A stretch of 64,000 bases of DNA from Vreelandella nanhaiensis (GTDB lineage Bacteria; Pseudomonadota; Gammaproteobacteria; Pseudomonadales; Halomonadaceae), in assembly GCF_003990185.1 (NCBI RefSeq), contig NZ_RZHF01000004.1:310001-374000 (forward strand), in the 5' to 3' direction. Positions within the stretch are counted from its first letter, which is position 1, and every line of letters begins with the position of its first letter. A program made the translations under genes and the position numbers. The notes under the pieces are model-generated. The model did not search any database and had not been told where the DNA came from. It was given only the letters and a program-made list of their open reading frames with translations. Positions 38,991-47,221 of this stretch are shown here, one piece after another.

Positions 38991-39038
38991 CTGTATGCAA
39001 AAACAGCTGTATACTGAAACCACTGTATGAAAAACCAT
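38991..39038 (+). promoter_or_regulatory. SOS (LexA) box and two phased half-sites
   Basis: CTGTATGCAAAAACAG (38991-39006) fits the LexA consensus CTGT-N8-ACAG perfectly. CTGTAT recurs at 39007 and 39023, exactly 16 bp apart, with degraded right halves. A TATACT -10-like element (39010-39015) lies inside the array. It is 69-116 bp upstream of the LexA/UmuD-like gene, so that gene is predicted to be SOS-induced. Confidence 0.75.
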
Positions 39039-39106
39039 GCCAATAAACATACTGAACTATCACCATCACATGCCTAGGGAACGGGCGCTGCATTGGAGAA
39101 TCCCTC

Positions 39107-39544
39107 ATGAATATGTCGATGCCAGCATCAACCCACGCCTGCCGAGTAGCCTTGGCAGGAGCGTCCTGCTCTACCAAGGGTATTCAGTCTGCTCACTCCT
39201 TTACGGCGCCGCGCATGACAAGGCGTAATACCTATGCGCTCAAGATACGCGGCAACCGCATGCGCGATTGCAACCTGTTCGATGGAGATGTCATTATTAT
39301 CCGTCGTTTTCAGCACGATGCGCATGAAGAAACCGCCGTGGCGCAGATCAACCAGCAGGAAATCGCCCTGAAGCACTTGTCAATCAATCGCTTTGGGGTC
39401 CATCTATGGCCTGCCGATGCCCACGCGCCGGATCTTTTTTTACATAATCGTGATATTCAAGTATTGGGAATGGTCATGGGTGTAGCTCAGCACGACTCAG
39501 TAGCTGGCCGTGCCGCTAATGCTCAGGGGCCTCTGGAGCACTGA
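39107..39544 (+). CDS. LexA/UmuD-like S24-fold protein lacking the catalytic serine
   Basis: A 145-residue protein whose residues 42-130 match the peptidase S24/LexA C-terminal fold. TYALKIRGNRMRDCNLFDGDVIIIRR aligns with the (S/G)xSM(x)DGD region and EIALKHL with the catalytic-lysine strand. The serine position is Arg51 (GNRM instead of G-(D/M)-S-M) while Lys89 remains, so self-cleavage should be lost. The first ~40 residues contain an LAG site like the A-G/C-G bond cleaved in LexA/UmuD but no HTH. TGGAGAA precedes the ATG by 6 nt. It lies behind an SOS box and directly before yigZ; no umuC follows. It may be a dominant-negative or structural UmuD' mimic (inference). Confidence 0.75.
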   Translation: MNMSMPASTHACRVALAGASCSTKGIQSAHSFTAPRMTRRNTYALKIRGNRMRDCNLFDGDVIIIRRFQHDAHEETAVAQINQQEIALKHLSINRFGVHLWPADAHAPDLFLHNRDIQVLGMVMGVAQHDSVAGRAANAQGPLEH

Positions 39545-40177
39545 TTGCGTTACCGAGTACCTGATTTACCTGCTGCGCAATGGCAAATTGATGACATTGA
39601 AGTCGAAAAGAGTCAATTTATTACCTGGCTATGTCACGCGCCGGACATTGACGCCTTTAGCGCGCTGCTTGAGGCAGCCAAGGCTGCTCACCCCAACGCC
39701 AGCCATCACTGCACGGCCTATATAGCCGGCCCTCCTGGTGAGCAGACGCGAATTGGCTTCTCTGATGACGGCGAGCCTGGCGGCACGGCGGGGCGACCTA
39801 TGTATCAGGTACTGCAGGGCAGCCAGCTAGGAGAAGTCGGCTGCGTGGTTATCCGCTACTTTGGTGGTACCAAGCTGGGCACGGGCGGCCTGGCGCGCGC
39901 TTATGCTCAAGCGGTTAGCCATGCGCTGGAAAACCTGCCTACCCGCGCAGTGATTGAGCGAGATGCCTATAATCTTCGGCTGTCATTTGCCAATGAAGCC
40001 ATTGCCCGCACCTGGTGCAGTGAGCAGTCCATTCCCGTTGAACAGGTCGATTACGACGGTAACGGCGTGCAGCTGACCATTGGCTGGCCTCGCGATCAGG
40101 CGCTTGATCTTTCTCCGCTGGAAAACCGCTTAAAAAGCACCCTGGACGTTAGCCCGGTAAACACACCCGCTTCCTGA
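39545..40177 (+). CDS. yigZ: YigZ / IMPACT family protein
   Basis: A 210-residue member of the YigZ/IMPACT family. The N-terminal IMPACT domain carries HHCTAYIAG, FSDDGEPGGTAGRPMYQVLQ and VVIRYFGGTKLGTGGLARAYAQA, and a ferredoxin-like C-terminal domain follows. The family is linked to translation regulation in eukaryotes, but the bacterial role is unclear. The frame starts at a TTG directly after the stop of the upstream gene, with GGAG 6 nt before it; no ATG precedes the conserved region. Co-transcription with the SOS-preceded gene is likely. Confidence 0.9.
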   Translation: MRYRVPDLPAAQWQIDDIEVEKSQFITWLCHAPDIDAFSALLEAAKAAHPNASHHCTAYIAGPPGEQTRIGFSDDGEPGGTAGRPMYQVLQGSQLGEVGCVVIRYFGGTKLGTGGLARAYAQAVSHALENLPTRAVIERDAYNLRLSFANEAIARTWCSEQSIPVEQVDYDGNGVQLTIGWPRDQALDLSPLENRLKSTLDVSPVNTPAS

Positions 40178-40182
40178 GCCAT

Positions 40183-40215
40183 AAGAAAACGGCTTACGGA
40201 GTGACCCGTAAGCCG
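40183..40215 (-). terminator. Intrinsic terminator downstream of oadB
   Basis: A perfect 10-bp stem (CGGCTTACGG 40190-40199 with CCGTAAGCCG 40206-40215) with a 6-nt loop. On the minus strand it is followed by TTTTCTT. It lies about 40 nt after the oadB stop; it may also block yigZ read-through in part. Confidence 0.75.
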
Positions 40216-40255
40216 CGTATTGGGCATTACTGCTATGCCCGCCTACCCTCGGGGT

Positions 40256-41578
40256 TTACCCCAGATACTTGATCATTACCCCGGCGGCCACGGCAGAGCC
40301 GATCACTCCCGCCACGTTCGGGCCCATGGCATGCATCAACAGGAAGTTGTGCGGGTTGGCTTCCAGGCCGACTTTATTGGCCACCCGTGCAGCCATGGGC
40401 ACAGCGGATACGCCAGCCGCGCCAATCAGCGGGTTAATCGGCATACGGCTCACCAGATTCATCAGCTTGGCCATTAACACGCCGGCCGCCGTGCCAATTC
40501 CGAAGGCGATGATACCCAAGCCCAGGATGCCCAGCGTTTCCACCGAGAGGAAACTGTCGGCCATCAGCTTGGAACCCACCGAAAGCCCCAGGATGATGGT
40601 CACGATATTAATCAGTGCATTCTGAGCGGTATCGGAAAGCCGCTCGACGACCCCACATTCGCGCATCAAATTACCAAAGCAGAACATCCCCAGAAGCGGT
40701 GCCGCATCGGGCAGGAACAGCGCCACCAGAATCAGCAGCATCAGCGGAAAAATAATCTTTTCCAGCTTGGATACCGGACGCAGCTGCGTCATGGTGATCT
40801 GGCGCTCTTTTTCAGTAGTGAGAAGGCGCATGATAGGCGGTTGAATCAGCGGCACCAGCGCCATATAGGCGTAGGCGGCCACTGCGATCGCACCAAGCAG
40901 TTCAGGCGCAAGAACGCTTGAGACATAGATCGAGGTCGGTCCATCAGCTCCGCCAATGATACCGATGGCCGCCGCCTGATTCAGCGAGAAGTCCATTACC
41001 CCCATCGAGGTCAGAAGCACAGCACCAAACAGCGTGGCGAAGATACCAAACTGGGCGGCCGCCCCCAGAAACAGCGTGCGCGGGTTTGCCAGAAGCGGAC
41101 CAAAATCGGTCATCGCACCCACGCCCATAAAGATCAACAATGGTGCAATGCCTGATGCGATGGCCACTCTATAGAAGTTATACAGCATGCCATCGCTGTA
41201 GCCGACGCTCATCGCAATATCCCTGGCAGCGCGCAGCTGGTCTGGCGCTACGTCGCCATGGGCAAGCACATGCAGCGTTTCGCGAAAACTTTCAGTACCG
41301 GCAAGCGGATCAGGCGTAACGCCAAGCGCCACGCCGATCTGCTGCAGCACGGCAGGCTTGGCAACCTCAATGGCCTGATCAAGGGCCGAGATGGCAAGCC
41401 CCGCTTCAGGGATGTTGGCCAGAATCCCGGCAAAGCCGATAGGTACCAGCAAAAGCGGTTCAAACTTCTTGTGGATCGCCAAGTAGAGTAGCAATAACCC
41501 CACCATGATCATGACCGCCTGGCCAAGCTCAAGGTTATAAAGCCCCGAGCCTTCCCATAAGGTGATTAATTTTTCCAT
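40256..41578 (-). CDS. oadB: Na+-pumping oxaloacetate decarboxylase beta subunit
   Basis: The membrane subunit that decarboxylates carboxybiotin and exports Na+. The 440-residue polytopic protein has the conserved [15 protein letters not shown]..., [44 protein letters not shown] and [14 protein letters not shown] segments. The aspartate of GGADGPT and the serine/asparagine region are implicated in Na+ coupling. It follows oadA by 12 nt and is the last gene of oadGAB. Pumping Na+ out by decarboxylation suits a halophile. Confidence 0.95.
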   Translation of the reverse strand: MEKLITLWEGSGLYNLELGQAVMIMVGLLLLYLAIHKKFEPLLLVPIGFAGILANIPEAGLAISALDQAIEVAKPAVLQQIGVALGVTPDPLAGTESFRETLHVLAHGDVAPDQLRAARDIAMSVGYSDGMLYNFYRVAIASGIAPLLIFMGVGAMTDFGPLLANPRTLFLGAAAQFGIFATLFGAVLLTSMGVMDFSLNQAAAIGIIGGADGPTSIYVSSVLAPELLGAIAVAAYAYMALVPLIQPPIMRLLTTEKERQITMTQLRPVSKLEKIIFPLMLLILVALFLPDAAPLLGMFCFGNLMRECGVVERLSDTAQNALINIVTIILGLSVGSKLMADSFLSVETLGILGLGIIAFGIGTAAGVLMAKLMNLVSRMPINPLIGAAGVSAVPMAARVANKVGLEANPHNFLLMHAMGPNVAGVIGSAVAAGVMIKYLG

Positions 41579-41590
41579 TCCGGGGTGCCC

Positions 41591-43399
41591 TTAAAGCTCA
41601 ATCAATGCGTCACCAACAGCTACGCTGTCGCCTTCGCTAACGTTAACTTTCGATACCGTACCAGCACTGCTGGCGCGGATTTCGGTTTCCATTTTCATGG
41701 CTTCAAGGATGATCACCACATCCCCTTCAGCTACTTGGTCACCCGGACGCACGTTCACTTTAAAAATATTGCCGGCAAGCGGCGCGGCAATGCTCTCGCC
41801 GCTGCTCATAGCAGGTGCAGGCTCGGGCGCGACGCTCGTGGTTTGTTCCTGAACCTGGCCAATATCCCCACCTTCGGAAACTTCAACAACAAACGCCTTG
41901 CCGTTGAGCTTGACGGTATAGGTTTCCGGGCCGCGAGCGGGTGCCGGAGCACTGGACGTGACGGTACTGGGCACCTTGTCCGTTTCGCTGCCGACAGCCT
42001 GCGGTGCGGGCTCGAAGGCATCGGGGTTGTCGCGGTTTTTAAGAAACTTGAGGCCAATCTGCGGGAACAATGCGTAGGTCAGCACGTCGTCCAGCTCGCG
42101 CTCGCCTTCGGCCATGCGTATTTTTTCCGCACCGGCCTTCTCTTTAAGCTCCGCCGCGAGGCGCTGCATTTCGGGCTGCAGGTTATCTGCCGGGCGGCAA
42201 GTGATCGGCTCGCCGCCTTCCAGTACACGCGCCTGTAGCTCCTTGTTGAACGGTGCGGGGGCCGCGCCATACTCGCCTTTTAACAGCGCCTGAACTTCCT
42301 TGGAAATGGATTTATAGCGCTCGCCCATCATCACGTTCATCACCGCCTGGGTGCCGACAATCTGCGAGGTGGGCGTAACCAATGGAATAAAGCCCAGGTC
42401 CTCGCGCACGCGAGGTATTTCTCCCAGCACATCGTCCAGCTTGTCACCCGCACCCTGCTCTTTAAGCTGGCCTTCCATGTTGGTGAGCATGCCACCCGGC
42501 ACCTGCGCTACCAGAATGCGCGAGTCGATACCGCGCAGCGAGCCCTCAAAGGCGGCGTACTTTTTACGCACTTCACGGAAATAGCTGGCAATGTCTTCTA
42601 ACAGCTCAAGATCAAGCCCGGTATCCCGTTCAGTGTCCTTGAGCATGGCAACCACAGATTCCGTTGGGCTATGACCATATGTCATCGACATGGAGGAGAT
42701 AGCAGTATCCACATTGTCGACCCCCGCCTCTACCGCCTTGAGAATAGTCGATGTGGAAAGCCCGGTGGTAGCATGACAATGCAGGTGGACCGGAATAGAA
42801 AGTGTTTTCTTGAGCCGCGACACCAGCTCAAAGGCGGTATACGGCGTCAAGAGCCCCGCCATATCCTTGATAGCCAGCGAGTCGGCACCCATATCGGCAA
42901 TGGCCGTGGCAAGATCGACCCAGCTATCCAGGGTATGAACCGGGCTTACCGTATATGAAATGGTGCCCTGGGCATGCCCCCCCACCTGACGCACCGCTTT
43001 GATGGCACGCTCAAGATTGCGCGGGTCATTCATGGCATCAAACACGCGGAAAACGTCCACGCCGTTGGTCTTAGCCCGCTCGACAAACTTGTCGACCACA
43101 TCATCGGCATAGTGGCGATAGCCCAGCAGGTTCTGACCACGCAGCAGCATGGCCTGAGGCGTGTTGGGCATGGCTTCTTTTAGTGCCCTGATCCGCTCCC
43201 ACGGGTCTTCACCCAAATAGCGAATACACGCATCGAAGGTGGCTCCACCCCAGGTTTCCAGTGACCAGTAGCCAACGCGGTCCAGCTTTTCGGCAATCGG
43301 CAACATGTCTTCCAGGCGCAGGCGCGTTGCAAACAGCGACTGATGGGCGTCGCGCAGCACAACATCGGTAATTCCCAGCGGGCGTTTTGTCTCATTCAT
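41591..43399 (-). CDS. oadA: Oxaloacetate decarboxylase alpha subunit, biotin-containing
   Basis: Carboxyltransferase subunit moving CO2 from oxaloacetate to biotin. The 602-residue protein has an N-terminal TIM-barrel carboxyltransferase ([40 protein letters not shown], then [11 protein letters not shown] and [20 protein letters not shown]). A conserved carboxylase domain (about 300-470) follows, then a Pro/Ala-rich linker and a C-terminal biotinyl domain with EAMKMETEI, lysine about 569. Gene order oadG-oadA-oadB matches the complete pump. Confidence 0.96.
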   Translation of the reverse strand: MNETKRPLGITDVVLRDAHQSLFATRLRLEDMLPIAEKLDRVGYWSLETWGGATFDACIRYLGEDPWERIRALKEAMPNTPQAMLLRGQNLLGYRHYADDVVDKFVERAKTNGVDVFRVFDAMNDPRNLERAIKAVRQVGGHAQGTISYTVSPVHTLDSWVDLATAIADMGADSLAIKDMAGLLTPYTAFELVSRLKKTLSIPVHLHCHATTGLSTSTILKAVEAGVDNVDTAISSMSMTYGHSPTESVVAMLKDTERDTGLDLELLEDIASYFREVRKKYAAFEGSLRGIDSRILVAQVPGGMLTNMEGQLKEQGAGDKLDDVLGEIPRVREDLGFIPLVTPTSQIVGTQAVMNVMMGERYKSISKEVQALLKGEYGAAPAPFNKELQARVLEGGEPITCRPADNLQPEMQRLAAELKEKAGAEKIRMAEGERELDDVLTYALFPQIGLKFLKNRDNPDAFEPAPQAVGSETDKVPSTVTSSAPAPARGPETYTVKLNGKAFVVEVSEGGDIGQVQEQTTSVAPEPAPAMSSGESIAAPLAGNIFKVNVRPGDQVAEGDVVIILEAMKMETEIRASSAGTVSKVNVSEGDSVAVGDALIEL

Positions 43400-43490
43400 G
43401 GCGGTAGCTCACAGATTGAAATTATTGATATGTAGTAAAACTAACAAAAAAAGACGCAAAGATGCTCAAAGCGAATAAAAAAAACGTTGT

Positions 43491-43748
43491 TTAGTGACGT
43501 GTGGAAGAACGATAACGATGCACTGCAGCAGCGATCACTGCCTTCACTTCAGCGTCCTGATGGTTCAAAGCAGGCGCGGGCGCGTTTCGTGAACCTTTTG
43601 CTGCGGGTACCGGTGCCGGTTGAAAACGGCCCACAAATTTTGACATCAGCGTGACACTGACAACTAAAACAGTAAGAAAAACAAAGACAAATCCCATACC
43701 CAGCCCCATGATGGCCAGGCCTTCCTGAAGTAATTCCGAATCCTGCAT
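43491..43748 (-). CDS. oadG: Oxaloacetate decarboxylase gamma subunit
   Basis: A small 85-residue membrane subunit that assembles the alpha and beta subunits. One N-terminal transmembrane helix (GLAIMGLGMGFVFVFLTVLVVSVTLMSKFV) is followed by a Pro/Ala-rich linker and a short C-terminal helix (AEVKAVIAAAVHRYRSS) with the family's terminal basic residues and histidines. It is the first gene of the operon; a 91-nt gap separates it from oadA. Confidence 0.9.
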   Translation of the reverse strand: MQDSELLQEGLAIMGLGMGFVFVFLTVLVVSVTLMSKFVGRFQPAPVPAAKGSRNAPAPALNHQDAEVKAVIAAAVHRYRSSTRH

Positions 43749-43874
43749 ACTGCCCCTCCTGTTATCTGGTGCCCACTAACTGATCAGGCACTATAAAAGC
43801 CCCTTGGCGACATCAAGGTAATCCACTAACCTGCCACACCCAGCATAGTTTGCAATCGCGCCATAGTGGAAGTC

Positions 43875-44882
43875 ATGGTTGTTAATTTACTACAAAGTGG
43901 AAAGATTGGCCTGGCGCCAATGGAAGGTGTAATCGATGCTCTGACCCGTGAGCTGTTAACACGACAGGCAGGGTTTGATTGGACCGTTACCGAATTCGTG
44001 CGCGTGGTCGATACGCGTCTGCCGCCTCGCGTGTTTTACCGGCACTGCCCCGAGCTTGCCAAACGTCCGGTGGCGACGCCAAGCGGCGTTCCCGTGCATT
44101 TACAGCTACTTGGCTCTGATCCGGCAGCGCTTGCAGAGAACGCCCGCCAGGCGCTGGCGTTAGGCGCACTGAGCGTCGATCTCAATTTCGGCTGTCCAGC
44201 AAAACTGGTCAACCGTCACGATGGCGGCGCCTCACTGCTCCGCCGCCCTGAACGTGTCTATCATGCGATCAAGGCCGTGGCTGATGCACTTGCCGGAGAA
44301 ATCCCGGTAACCGCTAAAATTCGCCTGGGGTTTTCTGATCGTCGCCTGGCGGTTGCCTGTGCTCAGGCAACCGAAGCGGGGGGCGCTGCGCGATTAGTGG
44401 TACATGGGCGCACCCGGGATGAAGGCTATCGCCCTCCGGCCCATTGGGAATGGATTGGCCGGGTACGTCAGCAGGTGTCGATACCGGTGGTCGCCAATGG
44501 GGATATATGGACGCTGGAAGCCTATTGGAAGGCGCGCACGCTTTCAGGCTGCCGGGATGTAATGCTGGGGCGTAGCGCGCTGGCAGACCCCTGGCTTGCG
44601 CCACGTATCCGCCATTGGCAGCAAACCGGCGAACGGCTGCCTGAAACGACCTGGGAAATGCGCGCCAGCGTTCTTAGAGAGTATGCTGATCTACAGCGCC
44701 AGCATTTACCCGACCGCATTGTGGTTTCACTGGTAAAGCAGTGGCTTGCCCAGATGCGCCAAGGCAACGCAGAGGCCAATCAGCACTTTCATCGGGTCAA
44801 GCGTTTAACCGACCTTGAGACTCTGCTTTCAAGCTTGGTGGCGGACATGTCTCTCGCTGAACCTGAAAGCCTTAGCTTTTAA
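43875..44882 (+). CDS. dusC: tRNA-dihydrouridine(16) synthase
   Basis: An FMN enzyme reducing U16 of tRNAs. The TIM barrel starts with GLAPMEGVIDALTRELLTRQ, then TEFVRVVDTRLPP, VHLQLLGSDP and the catalytic cysteine in NFGCPAKLVNRHDGGASLL. FMN-binding VHGRTRDEGYRPPAHWEWI, VVANGDIW and DVMLGRSALADPWL follow. The substitutions and the C-terminal recombination helix fit the DusC branch better than DusA or DusB. I chose the ATG at 43875; a GTG 9 nt upstream is equally possible, and the ribosome binding site is poor for both. It is divergent from oadG. Confidence 0.92.
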   Translation: MVVNLLQSGKIGLAPMEGVIDALTRELLTRQAGFDWTVTEFVRVVDTRLPPRVFYRHCPELAKRPVATPSGVPVHLQLLGSDPAALAENARQALALGALSVDLNFGCPAKLVNRHDGGASLLRRPERVYHAIKAVADALAGEIPVTAKIRLGFSDRRLAVACAQATEAGGAARLVVHGRTRDEGYRPPAHWEWIGRVRQQVSIPVVANGDIWTLEAYWKARTLSGCRDVMLGRSALADPWLAPRIRHWQQTGERLPETTWEMRASVLREYADLQRQHLPDRIVVSLVKQWLAQMRQGNAEANQHFHRVKRLTDLETLLSSLVADMSLAEPESLSF

Positions 44883-44910
44883 TTGGAGCATGGAGGCCAA
44901 CCCACAGGCC

Positions 44911-44941
44911 AAAAAAAAGCGCCCACGCTAAGCGGGGCGCT
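44911..44941 (-). terminator. Intrinsic terminator downstream of the tRNA cluster
   Basis: A 7-bp stem (AGCGCCC 44918-44924 with GGGCGCT 44935-44941), with eight T residues on the minus strand (44911-44918). It lies about 90 nt beyond the last tRNA gene and backs up the hairpin at 44994-45023. Confidence 0.75.
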
Positions 44942-44993
44942 CTAAACGATCCAAGACCGAGACGCGAGCCATCTCGATCAGGCTAGAAAACAG

Positions 44994-45023
44994 AAAACCC
45001 GCTCTCAAGAAGAGAACGGGTTT
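44994..45023 (-). terminator. Proximal terminator of the tRNA-Ser/Arg/Arg transcript
   Basis: A 12-bp stem with one mismatch (44995-45006 with 45012-45023) and a 5-nt loop, followed on the minus strand by TTTTCTGTTTTC. It begins 7 nt after the 3' end of the last tRNA-Arg. Confidence 0.7.
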
Positions 45024-45029
45024 GGAATC

Positions 45030-45106
45030 TGGCGCGCCCGGGAGGATTCGAACCTCCGACCCCCTGATTCGTAGTCAGGTACTCTATCCAGCTGAGCTAC
45101 GGGCGC
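45030..45106 (-). tRNA. tRNA-Arg (anticodon ACG), copy 2
   Basis: A 77-nt cloverleaf with encoded CCA. The 7-bp acceptor stem is GCGCCCG / CGGGCGC, the anticodon stem CCTGA / TCAGG has loop CTACGAA (anticodon ACG), and the T-arm is GGAGGTTCGAATCCTCC. It is identical to the copy at 45178-45254 and follows it on the same transcript. Confidence 0.97.
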
Positions 45107-45177
45107 TTTAGAGATGTAAATACTCATTAAAAAATAAAAAGTACACAAGGGCTTTCGCCTTACATCAGGTTAGAAGA

Positions 45178-45254
45178 TGGCGCGCCCGGGAGGATTCGAA
45201 CCTCCGACCCCCTGATTCGTAGTCAGGTACTCTATCCAGCTGAGCTACGGGCGC
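45178..45254 (-). tRNA. tRNA-Arg (anticodon ACG), copy 1
   Basis: The same 77-nt sequence as the gene at 45030-45106, with a 71-nt spacer between them. It lies 17 nt after tRNA-Ser. Several ACG arginine tRNAs next to serV and csrA is the common gammaproteobacterial order. Confidence 0.97.
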
Positions 45255-45271
45255 ATCTTCTAATGTGCAGC

Positions 45272-45364
45272 TGGCGGAGAAGGAGGGATTCGAACCCTCG
45301 ATAGGGCTATAAACCCTATACTCCCTTAGCAGGGGAGCGCCTTCAGCCACTCGGCCACCTCTCC
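45272..45364 (-). tRNA. tRNA-Ser (anticodon GCT)
   Basis: A 93-nt class II tRNA with a long variable arm and encoded CCA. The acceptor stem is GGAGAGG / CTTCTCC, the anticodon stem CTCCC / GGGAG has loop CTGCTAA (anticodon GCT), and the T-arm is GAGGGTTCGAATCCCTC. It is the first tRNA of the cluster, downstream of csrA. Confidence 0.97.
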
Positions 45365-45381
45365 TCAACAGCACGGCGCGA

Positions 45382-45410
45382 ATGTTACCGATTTTAGCGG
45401 CTAGTGTCTA
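45382..45410 (-). promoter_or_regulatory. Predicted promoter of the tRNA cluster
   Basis: On the minus strand TAGACA (45405-45410) and TAACAT (45382-45387) are 17 bp apart, placing a start about 10 nt before tRNA-Ser. Confidence 0.4.
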
Positions 45411-45489
45411 GCCCTATGTCGATTTTTTTTCGCGCCAGCTTAACGTTACCGTTTAAACGCCCTGTAGTGGGCGTGACACAAGCGGCCAT

Positions 45490-45678
45490 TTACTCTGTTT
45501 CACTTTCGCTATTACGTTCGCGCTGGATGCGCTGGTAAATCTCTTCACGGTGTACGGCAACATCTTTCGGCGCATTGACGCCGATACGCACCTGATTACC
45601 TTTCACACCTAGCACTGTGACGGTGATTTCATCACCGATCATCAGTGTTTCGCCAACACGGCGGGTTAGGATGAGCAT
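45490..45678 (-). CDS. csrA: Carbon storage / translational regulator CsrA (RsmA)
   Basis: A 62-residue dimeric RNA-binding protein that blocks translation by binding GGA motifs near ribosome binding sites and is itself titrated by CsrB/RsmZ-type RNAs. The sequence [48 protein letters not shown] contains the RNA-contacting L4/R6 strand and the VHREEI strand with R44. AAGGAG precedes the ATG. It stands between lysC (194-nt gap with a 23-nt hairpin at 45740-45762) and the tRNA cluster. A candidate antagonist RNA is predicted at 57185-57361. Confidence 0.97.
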   Translation of the reverse strand: MLILTRRVGETLMIGDEITVTVLGVKGNQVRIGVNAPKDVAVHREEIYQRIQRERNSESETE

Positions 45679-45872
45679 GGCTGATCTCCTTCTCAGACGT
45701 TTTTATACAACGGGCTGTGTCCGCCAAAGGGGACCACCACGCCATTATGCGGCATAGTGGCGCTGTCACCAATGGCTGTTGCTCCATGACACTTAAACCT
45801 CCCGTTGAAAGAAAGCTCACCACCAACGGTAGCGAGTACCTCTTCAGCGTAGAAGGTTTAAGACAGAAAATG

Positions 45873-47123
45873 TTATTCAGATTCTATGTTTGATTTATCT
45901 AAACCAAATGCTTTATGTAAGGCATTAACCGCCAGTTCCATATGCTTTTCGTCAATCACGACGGAGATTTTGATTTCAGACGTGGAAACCATACGGATAT
46001 TGACGTTCTCATCGGCCAGAACACGGAACATTTTTGAAGCAACCCCGGCATGAGACCGCATGCCGACACCAACTAAGGATACCTTGGCGATATTATCATC
46101 GCCACGCAGCTCGCCACCGCCCAGATCAGGAATGACGGTTTCTTCGAGCAGCTTTTTGGTAGCCTTGTAATCGCCTTTCGCGACGGTAAAGGTGAAGTCT
46201 GTATAGTCGCCTGCCGGCGCCACATTTTGCACGATCATGTCGACTTCGATATTGGCATCAGCAATCGGACCAAGAATACGCGAGGCAACGCCCGGTACAT
46301 CGGGGGTATGCAACAGCGTCAGCTTGGCTTCATTTTTGGTAAACGCGATACCGGAAATCAGCGGTTCTTCCATGGAGTCCTCGTCTTGGTCAGCATCTGC
46401 AACAATTAGGGTACCGGGCCCATCTTCAAAGCTCGACAGTACCCGCAGGGGAACGTTGTACTTACCCGCAAATTCTACCGCGCGAATCTGCAGCACTTTA
46501 GAGCCCAGGCTTGCAAGCTCCAGCATTTCTTCCACCGTAATACTTTCCAGTCGTTGTGCCTTGGTGCATACGCGGGGGTCGGTGGTATAAACCCCGTCGA
46601 CATCGGTATAGATCTGGCACTCGTCAGCACCCAGTGCAGCCGCAAGCGCCACACCGGTAGTGTCCGAGCCGCCACGCCCGAGCGTAGTGATATTGCCGTC
46701 TTCATCAACGCCTTGAAAACCAGCTACGACCACAACTTTGCCTGCTTCCAAGTCAGCTTTCAGGTCGTCGGTTTCGATACGCTGAATGCGAGCTTTGGTG
46801 TAAGCACTATCAGTATGAATACCGACCTGAGCACCGGTGTGGGACGTTGCTGATACACCAATTTGCTGTAGCGCCATGGCAAGAAGTGAAATGGTTACCT
46901 GCTCACCGGTGGAGAGCAGCATATCCATTTCGCGCGGGGCGGGGTCTTCATTAAGCGCGTTGGCCATATCGGTCAGCCGGTTGGTCTCTCCGCTCATGGC
47001 GGAGACCACGACCACGACCTGATGGCCCTGGTCACGAAAGCCCTTGACCTTTTCCGCCACGGCTTTGATACGGTCGACTGAGCCTACCGAGGTGCCACCG
47101 AACTTCTGTACGTATAGTGCCAT
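45873..47123 (-). CDS. lysC: Aspartate kinase
   Basis: First enzyme of the aspartate pathway (lysine, threonine, methionine, diaminopimelate). In halophiles it also feeds ectoine synthesis. The 416-residue protein opens with YVQKFGGTSVGS, has the amino-acid-kinase core (GRGGSDTTGVALAAALGADECQIYTDVDGVYTTDPR), and carries two C-terminal ACT domains (about 265-335 and 345-410) for feedback control. Length and layout match the Pseudomonas type, in which the C-terminal half may also be made as a separate subunit. It lies between alaS and csrA. Confidence 0.95.
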   Translation of the reverse strand: MALYVQKFGGTSVGSVDRIKAVAEKVKGFRDQGHQVVVVVSAMSGETNRLTDMANALNEDPAPREMDMLLSTGEQVTISLLAMALQQIGVSATSHTGAQVGIHTDSAYTKARIQRIETDDLKADLEAGKVVVVAGFQGVDEDGNITTLGRGGSDTTGVALAAALGADECQIYTDVDGVYTTDPRVCTKAQRLESITVEEMLELASLGSKVLQIRAVEFAGKYNVPLRVLSSFEDGPGTLIVADADQDEDSMEEPLISGIAFTKNEAKLTLLHTPDVPGVASRILGPIADANIEVDMIVQNVAPAGDYTDFTFTVAKGDYKATKKLLEETVIPDLGGGELRGDDNIAKVSLVGVGMRSHAGVASKMFRVLADENVNIRMVSTSEIKISVVIDEKHMELAVNALHKAFGLDKSNIESE

Positions 47124-47183
47124 ATGCCGTTTTTTCCTATTCGTTCGGGAATGGAAGATGAAACGTAATTATCTTAAGTTGGC

Positions 47184-47218
47184 AAAAGGCCGGTTGCTGA
47201 TAATGCCACCGGCCTTTT
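47184..47218 (-). terminator. Intrinsic terminator downstream of alaS
   Basis: A 10-bp stem (AAAAGGCCGG 47184-47193 with CCGGCCTTTT 47209-47218) with a 15-nt loop, placed 4 nt after the alaS stop. On the minus strand the stem ends in four T residues; on the plus strand it also ends in TTTTT. Confidence 0.75.
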
Positions 47219-47221
47219 TGA

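Noticed and set aside
38929..39177. An 82-residue minus-strand frame over the SOS-box region
   Set aside because: Overlaps the LexA operator and the start of the plus-strand LexA/UmuD-like gene; no domain and no ribosome binding site.
45030..45254. The duplicated tRNA-Arg units as an integration (att) site
   Set aside because: The two copies are complete, adjacent tRNA genes in their normal tandem cluster; no integrase or mobile genes lie between or beside them.
45165..45374. A 69-residue minus-strand frame over the tRNA genes
   Set aside because: It is entirely a translation of tRNA-Ser and tRNA-Arg sequence (the familiar VAQLDR...YESGGRRFESSRA artefact).
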